A stretch of 29,669 nt of DNA from Gymnopus androsaceus JB14. Its lineage: Eukaryota; Basidiomycota; Agaricomycetes; Agaricales; Omphalotaceae. Location of the stretch: positions 1 through 29,669 of the forward strand of contig ML769963.1 in NCBI GenBank assembly GCA_009733575.1, written 5' to 3'. Positions 22,298 through 29,669 of the stretch are shown piece after piece. The position numbers and the translations under genes are program-made. The notes under the pieces were generated by a model. That model saw nothing but the letters and a program-made list of their open reading frames with translations, was not told the origin of the DNA and searched no databases. Every line of letters begins with the position of its first letter. The stretch's first letter is position 1.

Positions 22298-23012
22298 TTA
22301 GGTCGTGTTGGGCTATGGTCAGGTTGAAGTTTTTTTGTGCATACTCTATCATCGACGCCCTCTTTTTGTGCTATGCATTCCCGCTTCGCCGTTACTTCCA
22401 GCTACATTAAATTCACAGGCACCCGCTCTTTATCACGCACCCGCTCTTTATCACACTCTGAATTCTGCGGGGATTGTGAGCGCTCTTCTTGGTACTCGTG
22501 CTCTGAGCCAAATTTCGAGGTACCTATATCGGTGCAATTGGCTCAGATCATCCTGTGTTTTTTGGGAAGAACTAAGTACCGCTCGCTATTCCAGTTCTTC
22601 TTTTCTGCTATGCATAATTGTATGATGAAAAATGTAGATATCTGACCCTTTGCCTTGGTGGTAATCTGGAACTTGGATGCATTGCAACACTGGAAGTAAC
22701 TTGAGAAATATAATCGGTAGCTAGGTTTTATAACCAAAGTTTGTACTACATGTAGAAAGAAGACTGAGCTGCTTGGAATGGGGAGATGCCTTATATACAT
22801 GGTCGGAGGCCTTTAGGTATCTAATAAAAGTTGTCATTGACGTATAGCATATTGTGTGTGCCGAGCATAGGCGTCACAGTTTACCTGTTGCAGAGCACGT
22901 TTCCCAAGCCTGCCCTTAATCAATCCGCATGACTAATTTAACTTGTGACAGTGTGACATTTCTATCTTGTACATCAACCACCATCATCGATTGTTCAAAA
23001 TCCGATTTCATC
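22298..23012. other. Intergenic, with an 18-bp tandem duplication
   Basis: An 18-bp unit (cacccgctctttatcac plus one base) occurs twice in tandem at 22,420-22,437 and 22,438-22,455. Around 22,640-22,920 the sequence changes from CpG-containing to strongly CpG-poor. An in-frame ATG at 22,929 could extend the NACHT-WD40 protein by 28 Ser/Thr-rich residues. No other gene is supported, and I see no convincing TATA box. Confidence 0.55.
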
Positions 23013-26000
23013 ATGTCTTCTTTCTCCAATGCTCACGATTTTACCATCAATGATGGAGAATTCAGTAATGTTCAAGGAAATCAATACAAGAGCACAACTT
23101 ATAACTTTGTACCACAAGGCAAGTAAATATTTGTTGACATTAAAACCCATTTTGCAGTTGCTGAAATTAATTCTACAGAAAATATTAAACAGAAACTTGC
23201 CAACAAGTTAAACCCTGATCTCAATGCCCATATTCAGGCAGATAAAGAATGTCTGGAGGGAACCAGAATCCAAATCATTGAAAAAATAACTCAATGGGCA
23301 ATGGACAGAAAAGATGATACTCCTCAGGCATTTATTCTCCATGGTGCTGCTGGGACAGGTAAATCAGCCATCAGCCATACTATTGGCAAAAAGTTCAAGG
23401 AGATGAACTGTCTTGGTGGATTTTTCTGCTTCAATCGCACATTCCATGGAGAGCGGACTGCAACCCGGGCCATTCAGAGTATTGCTTATAATCTTGGACT
23501 GAATGTGCCTGGTTTTGCAGAGGCTTTGATTGAAGCAATGGACAATGATCCATACATTCTGAGCAGCACTAGCATCAAAGAAAATTGGGAAAATCTTGTC
23601 TTGAAGCCAGCAAAAATGGTGAATCATAGTGACCCATTAGTGATTATTATAGATGCATTGGATGAATGCAGCAATGTAGCAGAAAGGGGAAGCTTGATCA
23701 CTTCATTAACTGAAGAAGCATATAAATTCCCAAAGAATTACTGCTTTTTGGCGACATCCCGGCTGGAGAATGATATTGCAGACATTTTGCAAACTTGTTC
23801 AAATGCTCCACAGAGTGAAGATATGGCTCAATTAAAACAAACAGAAGATGATATCTATCATTTTGTCCATCACAGAATGAAATATTTCATTAGGCACCAT
23901 TCTTTGAATGAAGACCATTGTAAAGCATTGGCAAAAATGGCAGAAGGATATTTTCAATGGGCTTTCACAGTGTGTAATGCTTTGCATCAGATAAATAAAC
24001 CAGGTGTAAATGTCAAAAAGAAATTTTTACACTTCATGACACTTGGCCCAAACAGTAGTGATTTATATCCTCTTGATAAGCTATATAAAAGCATCTTTGA
24101 GTCTATTTTTGATGCCAGTGATGAAGACATTATGAATGCATACCAAAAAGCTGTTTCACAAGTTTTGGCAGCTTCTATACCTCTTTCACAAGTATCATTA
24201 ACAAGCTTAAAATTGGCACATGGCAAGCAAAATGGTAAAGAGGAGGAAGAGGAAGATGTTGTAATCCGATATTTGGGATCTCTGTTTGTGGGAGCAGATA
24301 GGCCAGACATCCCAGTCTGGCCAGTCCATACATCAATCCGTGATTTTTTATTGGATGGAAAGAGAAGTGGAGAGTATGCAATCAACTTAGTAGAGGGACA
24401 TACTATTTTAGCAGTTGGAAGTTTAAAAATTATGATTGAGAAACTACATTTCAATATGTGCAACTTAAAGAGCTCATATGTGCGTAATGCAAACCTGCCA
24501 TCTGAGGTAGTGAAAGATATCACACCTGAGCTATCTTATGCTTGTTGCTTTTGGGATCAGCATTTACAAGCCATAGAACCTAACAGGTCTCTTATGGATT
24601 TGATTAACAAATTTATCTATGGGTTCTCACTGTATTGGATGGAAGTTCTGAGCATTCTCAACAGGGTCAATGTGATTTTTCAAAGTATGGAAACATGTGA
24701 GGCGGTGGATGGTATGTAGACAATAAAATGTGATACTACCTTCATGGCTAACCAAATTCCATCTAGACTTGTTCTGTTGATGCTGATTTGGAAATTTTGG
24801 TCAATGAAATAACAAAATTTGCTGAAGTGTTCGGAAAGGTGCTTGTGGACTCCACCCCACATCTGTATCTTTCAGGATTACCATTTATTCCAAAACAATC
24901 AAGACTTAGGAATGCATACTGCACATATTTCTCAAGGGTGGCCAGTCTATGCTCTGGTCATAATTCATGGTGGCCCCAGTTGCAAGTTCTACTACAAGGG
25001 CATGCAGACCGGGTTATATCTGTTGCATTCTCTCCTGATGGCAAGAGAATTGTTTCTGGATCAGATGATAAGTCAGTCAGAATTTGGAATGCAGAAACTG
25101 GCAGGCAAGAAGGAGACCCACTGGAAGGGCACACAGACTGGGTTACATCTGTTGCATTCTCTCCTGATGGCAAGAGAATTGTTTCTGGATCAGATGATAA
25201 CTCAGTCAGAATTTGGAATGCAGAAACTGGCAGGCAAGAAGGAGACCCACTGGAAGGGCACACATTCAAGGTTACATCTGTTGCATTCTCTCCTGATGGC
25301 AAGAGAATTGTGTCTGGATCATATGATAAGTCAGTCAGAATTTGGAATGCAGAAACTGGCAGGCAAGAAGGAGACCCACTGGAAGGGCACACATCTGAAG
25401 TTACATCTGTTGTATTCTCTCCTGATGGCAAGAGAATTGTGTCTGGATCATATGATAACTCAGTCAGAATTTGGAATGCAGAAACTGGCAGGCAAGAAGG
25501 AGACCCACTGGAAGGGCATACATCTGAGGTTACATCTGTTGCATTCTCTCCTGATGGCAAGAGAATTGTGTCTGGATCACATGATAAGTCAGTCAGAATT
25601 TGGAATGCAGAAACTGGCAGGCAAGAAGGAGACCCACTGGAAGGGCACACAGCTTTGGTTACATCTGTTGCATTCTCTCCTGATGGCAAGAGAATTGTTT
25701 CTGGATCAGATGATAACTCAGTCAGAATTTGGAATGCAGAAACTGGCAGGCAAGAAGGAGACCCACTGGAAGGGCACACATCTTGGGTTACATCTGTTGC
25801 ATTCTCTCCTGATGGCAAGAGAATTGTGTCTGGATCATATGATAAGTCAGTCAGAATTTGGAATGCAGAAACTGGCAGGCAAGAAGGAGACCCACTGGAA
25901 GGGCACACAGCTTTGGTTACATCTGTTGCTATTCTCTCCTGATGGCAAGAGAATTGTGTCTGGATCATATGATAACTCAGTCAGAATTTGGAATGCAGAA

Positions 26001-27817
26001 ACTGGCAGGCAGAAGGAGACCCACTGGAAGGGCATACATCTGAGGTTACATCTGTTGCATTCTCTCCTGATGGCAAGAGAATTGTGTCTGGATCACATGA
26101 TAACTCAGTCAGAATTTGGAATGCAGAAACTGGCAGGCAAGAAGGAGACCCACTGGAAGGGCACACATTCATGGTTACATCTGTTGCATTCTCTCCTGAT
26201 GGCAAGAGAATTGTGTCTGGATCATATGATAACTCAGTCAGAATTTGGAATGCAGAAACTGGCAGGCAAGAAGGAGACCCACTGGAAAGGCACACATCTG
26301 AGGTTACATCTGTTGCATTCTCTCCTGATGGCAAGAGAATTGTGTCTGGATCATATGATAAGTCAGTCAGAATTTGGAATGCAGAAACTGGCAGGCAAGA
26401 AGGAGACCCACTGGAAGGGTACACATCTTGGTTACATCTGTTGCATTCTCTCCTGATGGCAAGAGAATTGTGTCTGGATCATGTGATAACTCAGTCAGAA
26501 TTTGGAATGCAGAAACTGGCAGGCAAGAAGGAGACCCACTGGAAGGGCACACAAACTGGGTTACATCTGTTGCATTCTCTCCTGATGGCAAGAGAATTGT
26601 TTCTGGATCAGATGATAAGTCAGTCAGAATTTGGAATGCAGAAACTGGCAGGCAAGAAGGAGACCCACTGGAAAGGCACACATCTTTGGTTACATCTGTT
26701 GCATTCTCTCCTGATGGCAAGAGAATTGTGTCTGGATCATATGATAAGTCAGTCAGAATTTGGAATGCAGAAACTGGCAGGCAAGAAGGAGACCCACTGG
26801 AAGGGCACACAGCTTTGGTTACATCTGTTGTATTCTCTCCTGATGGCAAGAGAATTGTGTCTGGATCATATGACAACTCAGTCAGAATTTGGAATGCAGA
26901 AACTGGCAGGCAAGAAGGAGACCCACTGGAAGGGCACACATCTGAGGTTACATCTGTTGCATTCTCTCCTGATGGCAAGAGAATTGTGTCTGGATCATGT
27001 GATAACTCAGTCAGAATTTGGAATTCAGAAACTGGCAGGCAAGAAGGAGACCCACTGGAAGGGCACACAGACTGGGTTACATCTGTTGCATTCTCTCCTG
27101 ATGGCAAGAGAATTGTGTCTGGATCATATGATAACTCAGTCAGAATTTGGAATGCAGAAACTGGCAGGCAAGAAGGAGACCCACTGGAAGGGCACACATC
27201 TGAAGTTACATCTGTTGCATTCTCTCCTGATGGCAAGAGAATTGTGTCTAGATCATATGATAAGTCAGTCAGAATTTGGAATGCAGAAGATGGCAGGCTA
27301 GAAGGAGACCCACTGGAAGGGCACACAGACTTGGTTAGATCTGTTACATTCTCTCCTGATGGTATGCCAAATTTTTCTGGGCCATACAATTTAGCCAGAA
27401 TATCAGATGAACTGACATTTCAAAAAGCTGCTTCATCCAATTTACCTTCCACATTCTCCTTGTCATTTTGTCCCTGGCATACTGGTCATAAACAAGTGCA
27501 GCGAAATCCTTCCTTCAGGCCACTCACATTATCTTCTGATGGATGGCTTTATGGCTCAAATGGGTCCCTTTTTCTCTGGATTCCTCCAGAGTATCGTGAT
27601 GGGCTCATGTTTCCCCATATGCAAGTGTTAATCTCCCGAGCTCATAAGGTTTCCATCGATCTTCAAAATTTTGTTGATGGTGAAGAGTGGATCAAATGTT
27701 TTAGTAGTGAGCTTTCAGCAACTCCCTCAATTTCCTTTCTCTCTCCCTTAATCTCAATCTTTTGCAGAAACCTCAGGGCCTGAATCTAAATCTGAAGAGC
27801 ATGGTCAATGTTATTAA
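23013..27817 (+). CDS. NACHT-WD40 STAND (NLR-like) receptor, disrupted as assembled
   Basis: STAND proteins of this design are fungal nonself receptors: ligand binding to the WD40 domain is thought to trigger NTP-driven oligomerisation. The start at 23,013 gives M-S-S-F-S-N-A-H-D-F-T-I-N, the usual opening. Probable exons: 23,013-23,118, 23,179-24,711 (or 24,704), 24,767-27,706 and 27,768-27,817. Exon 1 joins exon 2 in frame only through a GC-AG intron (AG|GCAAGT...CTACAG). The NACHT domain has Walker A G-A-A-G-T-G-K-S (about residues 91-98), Walker B I-I-I-D-A-L-D-E (about 191-198) and sensor-like F-L-A-T-S-R (about 225-230). The linker ends S-T-P-H-L-Y-L-S-G-L-P-F. WD40 repeats follow from 24,998, then a C-terminal tail with G-W-L-Y-G-S-N-G and G-E-E-W-I-K-C. 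If the 27,707-27,767 intron is not used, the protein ends at 27,783. Disruptions: the GTATGT donor at 24,712 is out of phase with the CTAG acceptor at 24,766; +1 at 25,930; -1 near 26,011; -1 near 26,430. Confidence 0.88.
24998..27376 (+). repeat. WD40 array: 18 near-identical 129-bp units plus a partial 19th
   Basis: Units begin at 24,998, 25,127, 25,256, 25,385, 25,514, 25,643, 25,772, 25,901, 26,030, 26,159, 26,288, 26,417, 26,545, 26,674, 26,803, 26,932, 27,061 and 27,190, with a partial unit at 27,319. Each is 129 bp (43 residues), except unit 12 at 128 bp. Each starts with G-H-T and holds V-T-S-V-A-F-S-P-D-G-K-R-I-V-S-G-S, then S-V-R-I-W-N-A-E-T-G and G-D-P-L-E. Variation is confined mainly to residues 4-5, 23 and 25. 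The outermost units (first: A-D-R-V-I; 18th: S-R-S and E-D-G-R-L; 19th truncated) have diverged, while inner units stay homogenised. Eighteen units could form more than two seven-bladed propellers. Confidence 0.95.
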
Positions 27818-28945
27818 TTGGTATATGAGTAAGTAGGGAATAACTACTGTTGATACTTTTCTGACCTACATCTATCTAATCATTGTTATAACTTATTCTG
27901 TAGATGTCCTCCCTCAAGCCCAGCATCATTCTACAGCTTCAGTACTGATCTGGGGCGTATTAGAGTTATAGTCCTAAACAGGAAGTAGCAGCAGTAAGTC
28001 CACACAGGACTTAGTAGTACAATCACACAGATTGATGGGGGACAATGGTGTTATTACAGGGTATGGTACCTAAGCTTATATACAGTCCTAAGTACAAATG
28101 ATATATTGGGCAGGTGGCTACTGCATGAATACTTGTGGCTACTGTCCATACGGTAAAGTGGGTACTACGAGAGAGCAAGTGGATATGGTGAGAGACTGAG
28201 TGGAGTCTGCGAGATGATAACAGTGGAGTGCATGGGATGGTGATACAAACAAGTGGAGACTACGAGAAAGTGTTCCATGTATAGTTTGATAAGATATATT
28301 TACCTTTGATATTCCAACAGGGCGATTGATGACAGAATGGAGAAAGTATAGCTTAAACAAATATGCAGGTGTCCATTGGCCCAAGAATTGATATGTTGGC
28401 CTTTCACAAAACATTAGTTTCAAGCTATCCCAGCAAAAATAAGATAGTAGTTACCTTCAATTTCACTTCAATGAATACATCTAAGTTTCAAGCCAATTTT
28501 GCAGTTTGATTGAGAATGATTTTTACAGAATGCATCAACCAGTAGGACTTGCAGTTGAAATGTACATGGTATGAAAGATCAGTCCACAATCAAGAGCCCC
28601 ACTTGGATGAGAGATTCATTGGTTCAACTAAACACACTGAGATATTTACTCTTGGTTTTTCCTGTCTGCACCAATGTTTTGCAATTATAAAACTCTGCAA
28701 AAGTTCCTGAACATAACTGTCCATAGAACTCATCTCAAAAACTTCTTTGTCGATGACCACCATTCATCAAATTTTCACATGCCATCAATGCAACTGACAA
28801 CAACAGCGATGCATCCCATCTCACACAACCAATCAATATCAAACTCAGAACAACTCTGTTGATCAGTATATACATTTTTATGAAAGAACATATACAAATT
28901 CCACCAGATGAGTGAGAAGTCATCACTGCCACTCACAGCCAAAAG

Positions 28946-29114
28946 TCAGAACTCCATGAAGCCAAGGAGCTCCTCAGAACCATTGGTTGGCTTACTGATA
29001 GCCCTCAAGCTAGTACCCACAACATATACACCAAGCTTATTTGAATGTGCCTCAGCCAATTCCAAATCCATTGTCAGCTTGACTGCAGCAGCAAAGAAGA
29101 GGGAATGGGAGAAG
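28946..29114 (-). pseudogene. Possible minus-strand exon or gene fragment
   Basis: On the minus strand a pyrimidine-rich stretch ending CTGCAG (about 29,111-29,080) is followed by an open frame. It reads V-K-L-T-M-D-L-E-L-A-E-A-H, then K-L-G-V-Y-V-V-G-T-S-L and E-E-L-L-G-F-M-E-F, ending at TGA (28,948-28,946). Hydrophobic and charged residues alternate as in real protein, and the acceptor-like context supports an exon. The plus strand is also open here, so one of the two is a shadow. Family unknown; upstream exons were not found. Confidence 0.25.
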
Positions 29115-29160
29115 TTTCAGGCTGCAGCCATCTATCTGCATCAGGAAAAAGGCTTCTGGG

Positions 29161-29340
29161 CCCAAGGCAGCTTGAGGTTAACTCAAGTTTGAAGGTAATC
29201 AAAGCTTGTACTCAAGACACTCTGGGTCCCTAAGCTGCCTCAGGTCACCACAGGTTACCCTGGGTATCACCTTCATCAAGTATTACACTTGAGCAAGCTT
29301 CAGTAGCCCTGAGGCTCAAGTTACCTCAAGTGCCAAAGAA
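29161..29340. repeat. Nested inverted repeats (CTTGAG/CTCAAG and AGGCAGCTT/AAGCTGCCT)
   Basis: A perfect 6-bp hairpin CTTGAG-gttaa-CTCAAG lies at 29,171-29,187. A 9-bp inverted pair surrounds it: aggcagctt at 29,165-29,173 and aagctgcct at 29,232-29,240. Further ctcaag/cttgag and ggttac/gttacc words recur to 29,335. This dense foldback pattern is typical of small non-autonomous elements, but no terminal repeat or target-site duplication could be fixed. Confidence 0.55.
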
Positions 29341-29669
29341 GAGTAAGTGTAGACTCTGACCTACATGCAACCACTCAAGGGAACATGAACAGCTCACATT
29401 CCTAGGTAGAATGAAGTAAATATATCACTATTAATCCTTGTAGATAGTCTTGTATATGTATACTGATAGCCAATTATTAACAAGGAATGAATTAGTAGAG
29501 TCTAAAACATTAGAAGATGACCACTTCAACATCTCTCCATTATCATAATGGTAGGAGGAAAAGAACAATTTTGATGCCAACTTCATCAACTACTTGTCCA
29601 AAAGTCCAAGCTTGCAAATCTACTTGTGTCTTTGTCATGGATTCAGAGGGAAAGAACTACTTGTAATGA

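Larger units (their letters stand above)
27818..29669. other. CpG-poor 3' flank without a confident gene
   Basis: The first part carries short repeated phrases (tgtggctactg-like near 28,115 and 28,133; actacgag near 28,166 and 28,259) that could be remnants of a long terminal repeat, but no paired TG...CA ends, primer-binding site or polymerase motif is visible. The plus-strand open frame at 28,908-29,192 shows no domain. A 49-codon frame runs from 29,517 to 29,666 and ends just before the window edge; it is Thr/Ser/Lys-rich and unrecognised. Confidence 0.45.

Noticed and set aside
24958..25968. Long minus-strand open frames (24,958-25,968 and 26,367-27,389) of over 330 codons
   Set aside because: They are antisense shadows of the 129-bp WD40 units. 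Openness follows from repetition of a stop-free unit, and there is no start context, intron pattern or domain.
24819..26456. 545-codon plus-strand frame overlapping the WD40 array
   Set aside because: It reads the array in the wrong frame, except in the shifted unit 8, where it recovers the WD40 sequence. It is a product of the indels, not a separate gene.
24998..27376. CRISPR-like periodic array
   Set aside because: Units are contiguous coding repeats without unique spacers, in a eukaryotic gene.
27930..28300. Possible long terminal repeat of a Copia-type element
   Set aside because: No second copy, no TG...CA ends that can be paired, no primer-binding site and no polymerase remnants in the window.

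Overview
The window reads as nuclear DNA of a filamentous basidiomycete, most likely an agaricomycete. The evidence is short introns of about 50-70 nt with GT(A/G)NGT donors, a NACHT-WD40 STAND protein, an F-box protein of the type expanded in mushrooms, degenerate copies of the DNA-repair gene Ku80, and a member of a large unnamed agaricomycete family. I cannot name the species. Only two loci still look like whole genes; the rest is mostly repeats, segmental duplications and gene relics.

Layout. 1-3,150: an old direct duplication of about 1.1 kb (about 200-1,310 and 1,700-2,765) with one block inverted between the copies, then a small perfect hairpin near 2,902. 3,150-9,950: no recognisable gene, except a fragment (6,180-6,360) that recurs inverted at 14,540-14,700. 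10,020-11,000: the first, most decayed copy of a segmental family. 11,889-12,628: a 361-bp tandem duplication. 12,660-14,460: second copy of the segmental family, with a minus-strand Ku80 relic. 14,855-18,458: a large seven-exon gene of the agaricomycete family, with a His-rich 20-residue tandem repeat. 18,940-21,055: third copy of the segmental family, with a longer Ku80 pseudogene that keeps its start codon and introns. 21,065-22,297: an F-box pseudogene, divergent from Ku80. 23,013-27,817: the NACHT-WD40 gene. 27,818-29,669: CpG-poor sequence without a confident gene.

The NACHT-WD40 gene is the most striking locus. It has a short N-terminal motif, a NACHT NTPase with intact Walker A and B motifs, and 18 full plus one partial WD40 repeats of exactly 43 residues. 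The repeats are near-identical except at a few fixed positions, the pattern known from fungal HNWD/HET nonself-recognition receptors. Three single-base indels interrupt the array, and one splice junction is out of phase. The assembled allele is therefore either a decaying receptor or carries consensus errors.

The 14,855 gene opens with a motif closely resembling the N-terminus of the NACHT-WD40 protein (F-S-x4-F-x-I-N-x-G-x-F-x-N). A receptor and an unrelated large protein therefore carry the same short N-terminal module about 8 kb apart. This is reminiscent of amyloid signalling between fungal NLRs and their effectors, but that link is inference. A sharp drop in CpG near 22,900 separates the NACHT-WD40 side from everything to its left. 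It could mark a transferred or differently methylated segment, or an assembly join.
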